A program made the translations under genes and the position numbers. From contig CAKUTI010000005.1 of NCBI GenBank assembly GCA_934691925.1, positions 17,016-81,015 on the forward strand: a DNA stretch of 64,000 nt, in the 5' to 3' direction. Shown here piece after piece: positions 42,687 to 51,644 of this stretch (its first letter is position 1; every line of letters begins with the position of its first letter). The notes beneath the pieces were generated by a model. That model had not been told where the DNA came from, ran no database searches, and saw nothing but the letters and a program-made list of their open reading frames with translations. This DNA comes from an uncultured Treponema sp. (GTDB taxonomy: Bacteria > Spirochaetota > Spirochaetia > Treponematales > Treponemataceae).

Positions 42687-43415
42687 TCAGCTTAAAACTG
42701 CGACAACTTCGTCAGAATCAGATTTTAAAGGCTCATAGTCAAAACCGCTGTAGAACCGCACTGAATCAAAGCCGGATTTTTCCGCAAGCTCCCTGATTTT
42801 CCCGGTTGTGATTTTCTGGACTGGGGCATTTTCCGTAACAGGAAGGATTTTTCCGTTTCCAGTCGCTATTTTCTGAAACATCTCGGATTTTCCGCTTGGG
42901 TTTGTCCTGATTTCTGAAAAAAGCTTCACGCGGATACTTTCCCTTTCAGGAAGATCGAAATTCTCGCCGGCATATTTTTCAAAATTCGGGAGCGAAATTA
43001 TCATCTTGCCGTTCCCGCTCAAAAGCTGGCGGCAATCGTAGAAAAATTTCGCAAGCAAAGTCTTGTCATGGATAAAAATGATTCTGCCGTCAAGAACTGA
43101 AATCACATTGTAAAAGCCTTTCCCAAGATAACGCGCCATTTCAAGATAGCTCATCTGAAAAAAACGGACAGCCATAAGCATTGTGCGGCTTTTCCGGTTC
43201 GCAGACTCGATAAAATCATGGCAAGTTTCAAGCCCAGTAACGTCCGCGCCGAGTTTTGAAAGATAAATCTCGAAAATTCCAGTTCCGCAGCCGATATTCA
43301 AAAAACGCACAGGATTTTTCAGCGATTTTGTCTCATTCTTGTAAAAATTCTTTTGATTTTCTGAAACAGGATAAAGCTCCTCATAATATTCTGCGACATT
43401 TTTAAATATTTCCAT
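42687..43415 (-). CDS. Class I SAM-dependent methyltransferase, substrate unknown
   Basis: 242 aa. Motif I is VRFLNIGCGTGIFEIYLSKLGADVTGLE. A post-I segment and GNGKMIISLPNFEKY support the class I fold. The extra region about 150-190 (RESIRVKLFSEIRTNPSGKSEMFQKIATGNGKILPVTENAPVQKITTGKIRELAEKSGFD) resembles small-molecule methyltransferases. Substrate unknown. It has no ribosome-binding site; its ATG sits in the left arm of a perfect inverted repeat (43409-43445). Confidence 0.85.
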   Translation of the reverse strand: MEIFKNVAEYYEELYPVSENQKNFYKNETKSLKNPVRFLNIGCGTGIFEIYLSKLGADVTGLETCHDFIESANRKSRTMLMAVRFFQMSYLEMARYLGKGFYNVISVLDGRIIFIHDKTLLAKFFYDCRQLLSGNGKMIISLPNFEKYAGENFDLPERESIRVKLFSEIRTNPSGKSEMFQKIATGNGKILPVTENAPVQKITTGKIRELAEKSGFDSVRFYSGFDYEPLKSDSDEVVAVLS

Positions 43416-43445
43416 ATTTTAAATTATAAATCTAAAATATGGAAA
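43409..43445. promoter_or_regulatory. Perfect 12-bp inverted repeat covering the methyltransferase start codon
   Basis: TTTCCATATTTT (43409-43420) and AAAATATGGAAA (43434-43445), 13 nt apart. The left arm contains the CAT that is the start codon on the minus strand. It is either an operator or an mRNA hairpin hiding the start. Confidence 0.55.
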
Positions 43446-43449
43446 TTGC

Positions 43450-43500
43450 AAAAAAATGAGGCCGCCAAAATTGAATAAAAATTCAACAAAGACAGCCTCA
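43450..43500 (-). terminator. Terminator of the RND efflux operon
   Basis: On the minus strand TGAGGC...GCCTCA (43500-43457) with an inner TTGAAT/ATTCAA hairpin, followed by TTTTTTT (43456-43450). It lies 68 bp after the last gene. Confidence 0.75.
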
Positions 43501-43568
43501 TCTAAAATTTTTTCGCAAAATCTCAGGAATTCGCCTGTAAAAGTCCGAATTCTAAAAGATTTTCGATT

Positions 43569-43895
43569 TTACATTTCTGTTGACTCGCTCACAAAGCAGG
43601 CGATTCCCTCGCCCATGTACTTTTCACGGAGTTTTTCCACAATCGAAACAATTTTATTCATATCTTCCTCGCTGCAGTAGATGATGTACATCATATTCAG
43701 CTCAGGCCAGACAGAATCTCCGAGCCTTGGATTTGAAAAGCCTGCTCCCATAACATTGGTAAGCTTTGTGAATTTTGCCGCGACTTTCGCTTCCTTGAAT
43801 TCCTGCTGAAAGTCCTCCTCGACCGCCTGAGAAAAAATCAGCTCGACGCGCTTTTGAACTCCAGCGTGAATTTTTATATTTTCCAAATATCCCAT
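43569..43895 (-). CDS. PG0541-like small protein associated with RND transporters
   Basis: 108 aa, soluble. MGYLENIKIHAGVQKRVELIFSQAVEEDFQQEF... ending LNMMYIIYCSEEDMNKIVSIVEKLREKYMGEGIACFVSESTEM has the look of a ferredoxin-like/PII-like fold. It matches my memory of the PG0541 family, found next to RND pumps in Bacteroidetes and spirochaetes. Role unknown, perhaps regulatory. It starts 17 bp after the RND pump stop and is the last gene of the operon. Confidence 0.75.
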   Translation of the reverse strand: MGYLENIKIHAGVQKRVELIFSQAVEEDFQQEFKEAKVAAKFTKLTNVMGAGFSNPRLGDSVWPELNMMYIIYCSEEDMNKIVSIVEKLREKYMGEGIACFVSESTEM

Positions 43896-43912
43896 TGAAA
43901 TCTCCTTGAAAC

Positions 43913-46900
43913 TTACGCTTTTAAAGCCTTCTGCTTCGCTTCCAGCTTCGCCGCCTTTTTAGCCGCTTTCTTCAGTTTCCTGCTGTTGAAGATAAAGTAA
44001 ATTGTCGGCATAAGGAACAAAGTCATAATCGAGCCGAATGTCATTCCGCCGAATACGGTGAGCGAGATTGGCTGCATTGAAGCCGAGCCTTCGCCAGGGA
44101 AGAACGCCATAGGCATAAGCGAAATTACAGTTGTGAGCGTTGACATCAAAATCGGGCGCAAGCGGTTTCTCGCAGCCTGAACACAAGCCTCTTCAAGCTC
44201 GTAACCGCGCTTTCGAAGCAAGTTCGTGTAGTCAACAAGAACGATACCGTTGTTTACAATGGTTCCGACAAGAACGAGCATACCGATGATTGTTACAACG
44301 TTGAGCATATTTCTTGTGAGAGCATAAATCGCGACAACTCCGATGAATGAAAGCGGAATTGTAAAGATAACGATGAACGGATCGCCGAGAGACTCAAACT
44401 GCGAAGCCATTACAACGAATACAAGGAAAGCCGCAAGAATGATTACAAGGCCGAAGTTTGTAATAGCCTCCATCATATCTTCCATATCGCCGCCGTAAGT
44501 TATCTGGACATCGTCCTCTTTCAAGACGTTCTCGTTGATAAGAGAAATGACTTTTGACTGGACATCTCCAAGAGAAAGCCCCGGAAGAGGCTTTGCTGTA
44601 ACGTGGCAGATTCGCGTCTGATTCTCGCGGTAAATTGTTACCGGAGCCTGCGTCTCCTCAAAATGCGCAAAGCTTGAAAGCGGTATTCTGTTTCCGCTTG
44701 AAGTTACCATCGAGATTGAATCCAAGTCGGTAAGCCGTGTTCTATCCTTTTCTGAAACGCGCACAATAACATCGATGTCGTCTCCGTTCTTTGTGTAGCG
44801 GCTCGCGGTTTTTCCTGATATAACACCTGAAATTTCAGTTCCGATATTGTAAATGTTAAGACCGAATTCCTGCATTCTATCGCGGTCAAAAATAATGTTC
44901 GCCTGCGGAAGTCCGTCTTTCATATCAGACTCAACCTCAGAAACCAGTTCAGAGCCTTTTGACTCAAGAAGAGTCTTTATCGCGTTTGAAGTCGATTTTA
45001 CATGGTCAAGGTCATCGGAAATAACGCTGATGGAAATTCCAGAAGAGCTTGACGCGCTGTTCGCGTTCGCCGCAAATGAGAGAGCCGTGTCAGGGAACAT
45101 TGTGAAGTATTTTCTGAGCTTGGCTTTCGCAGATTTCTCGTTGTCCCAGCCTTTCTCGCGCTCGGAAGGCTCGTAAAGCGTGAATGTCACAGAACCTGTG
45201 TTTGTCTCGGATGAAGAGGCGAGCATGCTTGTTCCGCCGACTGTGACAGTCGAGTATTTTATTCCTTTCAAGTCCTGCAAAGCCATCGCCTCGAATTCGC
45301 GCAAAGTGTCCTCTGTAACTTCAACGCGTGTTCCGACAGGAAGCTCAAAGTCAACCTCGACAGAGTTCGCCGCAGACTCTGGCATAAATGTGAATCCTAC
45401 GAATTTTACAGCAACGATAGAAGCGAAGAAGAGCGAAACGAGAACGATAATGCAGGCAGCCTTGTGATGAAGAACAAATTTGACTCCGCCGGCATATTTC
45501 TTGTCGAGCCAGTCAAAAAAGTTGTTGAACGCGCGGTTCACAGAATAAGTGAGGCCGGACTTCTTCGTGATTTCAGTCTTCTTGACAACAGTCGCGCACA
45601 AAACAGGCACGAGAGCCATAGCAACAAGCAAAGATGACATCAAAGAGAAGATGATTGTCCACGCGACGTTGTTGAAAAGCTGTCCCATCATTCCAAGCTT
45701 TTTCTGGAATACAATCATCGGCAGGAAGATACATACAGAAGTGAGTGTTGAGCCGGTGATTGAGGTAACCATTTCCTGAGAGCCAAGAATCGCCGCGACT
45801 TTCGGCTTTGTTCCGCGCTCAATATACGCGTAGATATTTTCAAGGACAACGATTGAGTTATCAACAAGCATACCGATACCAAGCAAAAGACCTGCCATCG
45901 AAATCTGGTTGATAGAAATTCCTTTCAGATACATACACAAAAGCGTAATCATAACTGAGATTGGAATTGAAGCACCGACAATCAAAGTTGACTTCATAGA
46001 ACGCAAGAATATGAACAAGACCGCAATCGCAAGCAAAGCTCCCTGAACAACAGAGCTTACAACTTCCGAGATTGTCTGCTTGATGATGTCTACAGTGTTT
46101 GAAGTCTCAACCAGCTCGACATCGCCAGGAAGCTCTGACTTGAGCTTCTGGATAACAGCGCGGACTTTTGTCGCAGTCTCTACAGAGTTCTTTCCAGACT
46201 GCTTCTGCAATGAAATCATTACACAAGGCTCGCCGTCAAGATAAGCGAGAGTAGAGACATCCTTATATCCTTCGTAGACATCTGCAATGTCGCGGAGACG
46301 GATTGTCTTGACAGTCTGGTCAGAGCCGACCTTGTACGAGATTACAGTGTTTTTGATGTCGTCAAGAGACTTATATTTTCCGTCGTTCTTAATCGTGTAG
46401 TTGATGTCGCCTGAAGTGATTGTTCCGCCTGAAGACTGGATATTCTGAATTCCAATCATCTGGGCAACAGTGCTGATTGTAAGACCGTAAGCCTCAAGAC
46501 GGTCGCGCGGAATATCAACATTGATTGACTCTTCGCGTCCGCCCGAAACTGTAGCCGAAGCGATTCCGTCAACCTGCTCAAGGCGCGACTCAATCGTGTC
46601 CTCGGCAAGGCTTCTAAGCTCCTCCGGCGTTCTGTTTCCTTTCAAGGCAAGGTTCATAACAGGCATCATCGAAGGGTCGAGCTTGATTGTTACAGGAGAA
46701 TCCGCGTCGTCTGGAAGATAGTTGCGCACAAGGTCAATCTTGTCGCGAACGTCACCGCCTGCCGCGTCAAGGCTTGTTCCATAGTTGAATTCAAGAATAA
46801 CAAGCGAGATTCCGCCCATGGAGCGCGACTGAAGCTTTTTAAGCCCCGAAACGCCAGAAAGAGAGCTTTCAAGAGTCTTTGTGACGCTCTGCTCAACTTC

Positions 46901-47071
46901 CTCCGGACCAGCTCCGTCATATGAGGTGTAGACAATCATGTAAGGAAGATCCATATCCGGGAACATATCGACCGGAAGCTGGAAAGTACAGAAAATTCCA
47001 AGAACAATCGCAAGAATAAAAATAAGCGTCGTTGTTACTGGCTTATGCACACATTTTTCTGAAAATGTCAT
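43913..47071 (-). CDS. RND-family multidrug efflux permease (AcrB/HAE1 type)
   Basis: 1052 aa inner-membrane proton antiporter, twelve transmembrane helices with two large periplasmic loops. It starts FSEKCVHKPVTTTLIFILAIVLGIFCTFQLPVDMFPDMDLPYMIVYTSYDGAGPEEVEQSVTK, the usual RND opening. TM4 holds LLGIGMLVDNSIVVLENIYAYIERG with the proton-relay Asp, and the second half repeats it as LVGTIVNNGIVLVDYTNLLRKRG, with Gly in place of many-family variants. It is preceded by the adaptor and TolC genes. Substrates are unknown. Confidence 0.95.
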   Translation of the reverse strand: MTFSEKCVHKPVTTTLIFILAIVLGIFCTFQLPVDMFPDMDLPYMIVYTSYDGAGPEEVEQSVTKTLESSLSGVSGLKKLQSRSMGGISLVILEFNYGTSLDAAGGDVRDKIDLVRNYLPDDADSPVTIKLDPSMMPVMNLALKGNRTPEELRSLAEDTIESRLEQVDGIASATVSGGREESINVDIPRDRLEAYGLTISTVAQMIGIQNIQSSGGTITSGDINYTIKNDGKYKSLDDIKNTVISYKVGSDQTVKTIRLRDIADVYEGYKDVSTLAYLDGEPCVMISLQKQSGKNSVETATKVRAVIQKLKSELPGDVELVETSNTVDIIKQTISEVVSSVVQGALLAIAVLFIFLRSMKSTLIVGASIPISVMITLLCMYLKGISINQISMAGLLLGIGMLVDNSIVVLENIYAYIERGTKPKVAAILGSQEMVTSITGSTLTSVCIFLPMIVFQKKLGMMGQLFNNVAWTIIFSLMSSLLVAMALVPVLCATVVKKTEITKKSGLTYSVNRAFNNFFDWLDKKYAGGVKFVLHHKAACIIVLVSLFFASIVAVKFVGFTFMPESAANSVEVDFELPVGTRVEVTEDTLREFEAMALQDLKGIKYSTVTVGGTSMLASSSETNTGSVTFTLYEPSEREKGWDNEKSAKAKLRKYFTMFPDTALSFAANANSASSSSGISISVISDDLDHVKSTSNAIKTLLESKGSELVSEVESDMKDGLPQANIIFDRDRMQEFGLNIYNIGTEISGVISGKTASRYTKNGDDIDVIVRVSEKDRTRLTDLDSISMVTSSGNRIPLSSFAHFEETQAPVTIYRENQTRICHVTAKPLPGLSLGDVQSKVISLINENVLKEDDVQITYGGDMEDMMEAITNFGLVIILAAFLVFVVMASQFESLGDPFIVIFTIPLSFIGVVAIYALTRNMLNVVTIIGMLVLVGTIVNNGIVLVDYTNLLRKRGYELEEACVQAARNRLRPILMSTLTTVISLMPMAFFPGEGSASMQPISLTVFGGMTFGSIMTLFLMPTIYFIFNSRKLKKAAKKAAKLEAKQKALKA

Positions 47072-47140
47072 TTAACACTCCTAATATTCACAAGGATAGC
47101 AAAGATAGCAGGATAAAAGCCAAGAAAGCATTTCCGCCGC

Positions 47141-48076
47141 TTACTCAGAATCAGCCTTGCTTGTAGAAACAATCTTCACCTTTGAGCCGTCGTTTAAAAG
47201 AGACATTCCCTTAACAACGATTTCGTCTCCAGCCTTAACGCCGTCAGAAATTTCCGTCTGGTTGTCAACCGAAATTCCGGCAGTGATTGGAACCAGCTTA
47301 ACCGTAGACATCTCGTCGGAATGAGGCTGAACCACAAAAAGATAATTTTTCTGATCTCGAACAATCACAGCGTTTGAAGGAACAACAATCGCGTCCTTTA
47401 CAGAATCTGTAACGAGCTTAACGCGTCCGTACATTCCGACCTTGATTCTTGAATCCTTGTTGTCAAAGCGGAGCTTCACGCTCATCGTTCTTGAAGATGT
47501 GTCCAGAACCGGGCTGATTTCAAAAACAGTCGCTGGAAATTCCACATTCGGATAAGCGTCAAAAGTTATGGTCGCCTTCTGGTTTTCTGAAATTCTGCTC
47601 ACAAATCGTTCGGCGATGTTGATTCTCACTTCCAAGTCGTCAGTTCTTGCAACGTTCGCGATTGAAGAAGACTGGCTGACTGTCGAGCCGATTGTTACAG
47701 GAAGCGAAGTTACTCTTCCGGAAATCGGGGACTTTACCGGGCTGTCATTGTAGACCGCGCCTGCGCGCAAAGGGTTTACATAAGCGATTGTCTGTCCTTT
47801 TGAGACAATGTCGCCGACGCTAACCAAAACGTTCGTGATTTTTCCAGCCTGATCAGGCATAACATAAACAGAATTCACAGAAGCGATGTCGCCGCCGAAT
47901 TCAAGATAGTCATCAAAATTTCCGGCTTTTGTAATCATCGTTCCGACAACAAAAGTCTGTTCCGCCTCCGCAGAAGCCTCGCCAGCCGCCGCCGATTTTT
48001 TATTACCGCATCCCGCGAATGTCGCAACAGCAAGAATTGAAGCCGCTGTAAGCGCAAATTTTTCAGTACGTTTCAT
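47141..48076 (-). CDS. RND efflux periplasmic adaptor lipoprotein
   Basis: About 311 aa. Membrane-fusion protein linking the RND pump and TolC. The ATG at 48076 follows GGAGG and gives a lipoprotein signal ending FAGC (Cys23). Then come the lipoyl half GKITNVLVSVGDIVSKGQTIAYVNPL...SPISGRVTSLPVTIGSTVSQSSSIANVAR, a beta-barrel (about 165-245) and a membrane-proximal domain with DAIVVPSNAVIVRDQKNYLFVVQ. The helical hairpin between lipoyl halves is nearly absent, so the adaptor is of the short-hairpin kind. Confidence 0.93.
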   Translation of the reverse strand: MKRTEKFALTAASILAVATFAGCGNKKSAAAGEASAEAEQTFVVGTMITKAGNFDDYLEFGGDIASVNSVYVMPDQAGKITNVLVSVGDIVSKGQTIAYVNPLRAGAVYNDSPVKSPISGRVTSLPVTIGSTVSQSSSIANVARTDDLEVRINIAERFVSRISENQKATITFDAYPNVEFPATVFEISPVLDTSSRTMSVKLRFDNKDSRIKVGMYGRVKLVTDSVKDAIVVPSNAVIVRDQKNYLFVVQPHSDEMSTVKLVPITAGISVDNQTEISDGVKAGDEIVVKGMSLLNDGSKVKIVSTSKADSE

Positions 48077-48139
48077 ATTTTCCTCCAATTTTCTTTTTTT
48101 TCTATTAAAAAGGACGTTTCCCGCAAAACTCATGCGAAT

Positions 48140-49534
48140 TTATTTTCCTGCGAGTTCCGTGTTGAGAGTGTTCTCCAAATCCAGCAAAGCTGTGATGTAG
48201 CTCATTTTCTGGCTCAAAAGACCGAGCTTCGCCTGATTGTAGGAGCTTTCGGTGTCTTTCAAGTCCAAAAATTCCGTAGTTCCGTTTCTGTACGAGCGGG
48301 ACTGCATATCGTAAGCGCGCTTTGCAACCTCAACTGTGCGCCCCATCGCGTCAATCTGCTCGCGCGCCTGATTCAAAGTGTCAACAGCCTTTCTCACCTC
48401 AACTTTCTGATTCTCCTTGAGAGTCTCCATCGAAATCTCGAGCTTCGAGAGAGTCTGCCGCAAGTCCTTTATCTGCTGCTGAGTCGCCGACCACGGAAGC
48501 ATATTTGTGATGTTCCAAGCCAAAGTCAGGCTCAGGCTTCCAGAATCGTACCATTCATCGTCTTTTCCGATTCCCTTGTAAAAATGCCAGGCTCCGTCAG
48601 AACCTGTGTAGACAGGCTGCAAGCCGTAGCTCAACGCAAACGAAGGAACCCAAGTGCTCAAATTCAAAGCCGCCATGCTCTTGTTGATTACGTCGATGTT
48701 GTTCTGGAGCGACTTTATGTTCAAGTCGTTCGCGCCGTATTTTTCAAGAAGAGCGTCTGTGTCAACGTCAACATAGCTCGGCTCAATCTCGCCCGCAAGC
48801 TCTATGTCAGTTCCAACCGGCAATCCAATCAAGAATGCGAGAGTGTCGATATTCTGGCGCAAAGTCTGCTCCGCAGTGTTCACAGTCGGCTTTGTGTTCT
48901 CGTAGTTCACCTGAGTCTGAAGAAGGCTGATTTCAGGAACAAGTCCGTTCTTGAAGTTCGCCTGCGCCTGAACGTAGCGCTGCCGCGCATTTTCAAGCGT
49001 GTCTTTCTGAATTTTCAAATTTTCCTGCTGAAGCAAAAGCCCGTAAAAAAGCTTCTTGATGTTGAGAACCGTCGTGTTCTGGCTCTGCTCCCAGGAGATT
49101 TTTCCGCCCTCGTAGTCGAGCTTCGCCTTTTGAATCTGGGCGATGTAAGCAGGATTGAAATTCCAGCTGACGCTCAATCCGCCGATTGTTGACCAGCGGT
49201 CTTCCTCTTTGTCGTAATCAGACGGAACAGCGACTTTTCCATTTGAAACAACCGCAGTAACAATATCCACCGTGCTTGGCGAATAGTCATTCGCGCGGCT
49301 CATTGTTCCTGTCGCCTGCACATTCGGCAAAAACACGTTCCATGAAGTGCTTGACGCGCGCTTTTTCATCTCCAAGTCGATGTCGCTGCTTTTAAGCGTG
49401 CGGCTATTCTTTAGAGCGTACTCAACAGCGTCGTCAAGAGTGAGCTTAACGGTCTGCTTTTCCTCCGCGAAAACAGCGCTTCCCGCAAGAATGACAAAGC
49501 CAAAAACCGCGGCAAGTCTTTTATCAAATCTCAT
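48140..49534 (-). CDS. TolC-family outer-membrane efflux protein
   Basis: About 464 aa, signal peptide (MRFDKRLAAVFGFVILAGSAVFA), then two OEP repeats: LTLDDAVEYALKNSRTLKSSDIDLEMKKR...and QARQRYVQAQANFKNGLVPEISLLQTQVNYENTKP for the first, and KVEVRKAVDTLNQAREQIDAMGRTVEVAKRAYDMQSRSYRNGTTEFLDLKDTESSYNQAKL for the second. It forms the outer-membrane channel. The ATG at 49534 overlaps the regulator's stop (ATGA), so its translation is coupled to the regulator, and GGAGG inside the regulator's last codons serves as its ribosome-binding site. Confidence 0.94.
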   Translation of the reverse strand: MRFDKRLAAVFGFVILAGSAVFAEEKQTVKLTLDDAVEYALKNSRTLKSSDIDLEMKKRASSTSWNVFLPNVQATGTMSRANDYSPSTVDIVTAVVSNGKVAVPSDYDKEEDRWSTIGGLSVSWNFNPAYIAQIQKAKLDYEGGKISWEQSQNTTVLNIKKLFYGLLLQQENLKIQKDTLENARQRYVQAQANFKNGLVPEISLLQTQVNYENTKPTVNTAEQTLRQNIDTLAFLIGLPVGTDIELAGEIEPSYVDVDTDALLEKYGANDLNIKSLQNNIDVINKSMAALNLSTWVPSFALSYGLQPVYTGSDGAWHFYKGIGKDDEWYDSGSLSLTLAWNITNMLPWSATQQQIKDLRQTLSKLEISMETLKENQKVEVRKAVDTLNQAREQIDAMGRTVEVAKRAYDMQSRSYRNGTTEFLDLKDTESSYNQAKLGLLSQKMSYITALLDLENTLNTELAGK

Positions 49535-50802
49535 TTGTTCTCCTCCCAAACTCCGTTCTCCACGAAGCCGAATAAATATTTTACAGTCTGAACAATCTGT
49601 TCATCGTTAAAGTTCGCGTAAAATTTAAGGACTGCTGCCGCAACCGGCAGGCTTCCAATCCAAAACCGGAGAATATCCGGCGCAATATTGAATCCGAATC
49701 CAAGACGAGGAACAATATCTTTAAGCGCCTTGCTCCATTTTGAATTCTGCTCGAATTCCTCATCGTCAGTGTTGACAAACTCGTTCTCGTTGCTTGTCTG
49801 CAAAAGCCAGCCACAGATTGAAAGCATTGACGACCGCTCCAGAAAAAAGTTGATTTCAGTCATCAAGTTTATGTAGACAAGCTCGCTGAAATTCCGGGCT
49901 TCCGCCATATTCTCCTGGCAAATCGTAATAAGCAGGCTGACTTCCTTTTTAACAAGCGAGAAAATCATCTGGTTCTTGTTCTCAAAGTAAAAGTAAAGGC
50001 TGCTTTTCGCCATTCCAAGCTCGCCCGCTATTCTTTCAACTGTAACGCCGCCGGTTGAAAATTTCCTGATTACGCTCGCAATCGCCTTGAAAATTTTGCT
50101 TTCATCAGGCAAGCCGAGACTTTTTATCGAGCAGAGCCTTTCAAGCTCCAAAATCCGCTCTTTTGAAATCTCCGAAGGACAGGCTGCCTCGCCTTCCCTG
50201 GAAAAACCGCGCAAGCCTTTCCCGAGAAATTCAACAACGCTGGACGCGAATTGTTCCACATTTGAAACATTTTCTTTTCTTGCCTCAGCTTCTTTTCTAA
50301 CTTTTATGAAAAACAGGATTGAAATTCCGACAAACGAGCTTCTCGCGCGCGAATAAACCTCGTCTTTCAAGTCGATAATGTCTTCCATTTTTTTCATAAC
50401 TCCGCAAAGCGCAAGATTTCTGTCCATCAAATCGAAAAAATCATGCTCAACCGTAACCTCGCAGATAAAATAGTTGATGTACTGGATATTTTCCGCAAAA
50501 AACGCGATAAGGCTTTCAAGATATTTTTTTCCGCCGGCAGATTTTTCGAAAGACTTTTCGGAATTCTCCTGCGCCGACTTTAAAACCTGCGCAATCAAGG
50601 AAAAAAAACGGTTCTGCATTTCCTTTAAAAGCTCCGCCTTGTTCTTGAAATGGCGGTAAATCGCAGGCTTTGAAAGCCCCACTTTCGCGGCAAGCTCGCT
50701 CATCGAAAAATCTCTGATGTAGGGCTTGATGTAGAATGAGAAAGCAGCTTCCAAAATGAGTTCTTTTGTTGATTTTTTTTCTGGCAGACAACCGTTTTTC
50801 AT
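49531..50802 (-). CDS. Double TetR-family regulator (two TetR units in one chain)
   Basis: 423 aa, about twice a normal TetR protein. The first HTH is at about residues 12-58: KELILEAAFSFYIKPYIRDFSMSELAAKVGLSKPAIYRHFKNKAELL. The second is at about 236-285: SKIFKAIASVIRKFSTGGVTVERIAGELGMAKSSLYFYFENKNQMIF. Each is followed by a helical ligand-binding part, so this is a tandem fusion rather than an insertion. It is first in the efflux operon, with two matched operators at its promoter, so autorepression and control of the pump are likely. The ATG at 50802 has no strong ribosome-binding site; an in-frame TTG lies at 50811. Confidence 0.92.
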   Translation of the reverse strand: MKNGCLPEKKSTKELILEAAFSFYIKPYIRDFSMSELAAKVGLSKPAIYRHFKNKAELLKEMQNRFFSLIAQVLKSAQENSEKSFEKSAGGKKYLESLIAFFAENIQYINYFICEVTVEHDFFDLMDRNLALCGVMKKMEDIIDLKDEVYSRARSSFVGISILFFIKVRKEAEARKENVSNVEQFASSVVEFLGKGLRGFSREGEAACPSEISKERILELERLCSIKSLGLPDESKIFKAIASVIRKFSTGGVTVERIAGELGMAKSSLYFYFENKNQMIFSLVKKEVSLLITICQENMAEARNFSELVYINLMTEINFFLERSSMLSICGWLLQTSNENEFVNTDDEEFEQNSKWSKALKDIVPRLGFGFNIAPDILRFWIGSLPVAAAVLKFYANFNDEQIVQTVKYLFGFVENGVWEENK

Positions 50803-50811
50803 ACAATTCAA

Positions 50812-50829
50812 TTACCGAACAATCGGTAA
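50812..50829. promoter_or_regulatory. TetR-type operator 1
   Basis: TTACCGAACAATCGGTAA, a perfect 6-bp inverted repeat with a 6-nt centre, just downstream of the -10 of the regulator promoter, covering the expected transcription start. Confidence 0.8.
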
Positions 50830-50834
50830 CACAA

Positions 50835-50863
50835 AATATATCGAACAAACGGTAACTTGGCAA
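50835..50863 (-). promoter_or_regulatory. Promoter of the double-TetR / RND efflux operon
   Basis: On the minus strand -35 TTGCCA (50863-50858), a 17-bp spacer and -10 TATATT (50840-50835), 33 bp before the ATG at 50802. Operator 2 fills the spacer and the edge of the -10. Confidence 0.75.
50838..50855. promoter_or_regulatory. TetR-type operator 2
   Basis: ATATCGAACAAACGGTAA matches operator 1 at 15 of 18 positions, with one imperfect half-site. Its centre is 26 bp from that of operator 1, and it overlaps the promoter spacer. Confidence 0.7.
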
Positions 50864-50935
50864 TAGAATTTTTTATCCCTTTTCTGAAAAAACTTTAAGT
50901 TAATTTAAAGCATAAGTCTGCTTCCTATATTTCAG

Positions 50936-51577
50936 TCAGTTTTCCATCGCGCGGAGCTTGAATTCCTCAAGATTCTCGCATTTCAAGTTTTCCGCGATTG
51001 TGAATTCCGCCTCAGACTCGGCCTTTCTTCCTGCAAGAGCGTAGGCAACCGCAAGATTCGCGTGCGGAACTGCAAGGCGCGGCTCTGCCTCAGTCGCTTT
51101 TTGAAGATTCAAAATCGCCTCGCCGTATTTTTTCTGTCCGAGATAAAGCGCGCCCAAACTCGCGTAAGCCTCGCCTTTTTTCGGTGTAATCGCAATCGCT
51201 TTCTTGTAGCTTTTTTCAGCCTTCTCGTCGTCGCCAAGAACGTGGTAATCCATTCCAAGCGTAACAAATCCGCGGTAGTCAGGCTTTTTTTCAAGCGCTT
51301 TTTCAAGATAAAGCGCAGAATTCTCAATGTCTCCCTGAGAAGCGTAAAGATTCGAGATAAAAGTGAAAATCAGCTCGTCAGAATAATTCGAGTCCTCCTC
51401 GCCTGCCTGCAGAAAAAGCGAGAGCGACTCATCATAGTTCTGATTCTGATAAGCCTTGATTGCCCTCTGAACAGTCAGGTCGCCCGGCTTCGAGCAAGAA
51501 AAAAACAAAAGCGCGCAAAAAACGCCGAGAAAAGCAAATCCGATTTTTTTAATTTCCAGCAATAATTTTGATTTCAT
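50936..51577 (-). CDS. TPR-repeat lipoprotein
   Basis: About 213 aa. The signal peptide ends LLFFSC (Cys28). The rest is consecutive tetratricopeptide units: AIKAYQNQNYDESLSLFLQAGEED, ENSALYLEKALEKKPDYRGFVTLGMDYHVLGDDEKAEKSYKKAIAITPKKGEAYASLGALYLGQKKYGEAILNLQKATEAEPRLAVPHANLAVAYALAGRKAESEAEF. It is a periplasmic-side scaffold of unknown partner. The start is taken at the ATG at 51577; an in-frame GTG lies two codons upstream. Confidence 0.85.
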   Translation of the reverse strand: MKSKLLLEIKKIGFAFLGVFCALLFFSCSKPGDLTVQRAIKAYQNQNYDESLSLFLQAGEEDSNYSDELIFTFISNLYASQGDIENSALYLEKALEKKPDYRGFVTLGMDYHVLGDDEKAEKSYKKAIAITPKKGEAYASLGALYLGQKKYGEAILNLQKATEAEPRLAVPHANLAVAYALAGRKAESEAEFTIAENLKCENLEEFKLRAMEN

Positions 51578-51644
51578 ATCCACGATATTACAGTTACGGA
51601 ATTTTTTTGTAAATTCATATAATTCGCTCTATAATTGAAGAATC

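Noticed and set aside
43913-47071. RND protein as SecDF or metal efflux pump
   Set aside because: Length, adaptor and TolC partners and the TM4 Asp motif fit the AcrB/HAE1 group; no metal-binding His/Met pattern or SecDF split was seen.
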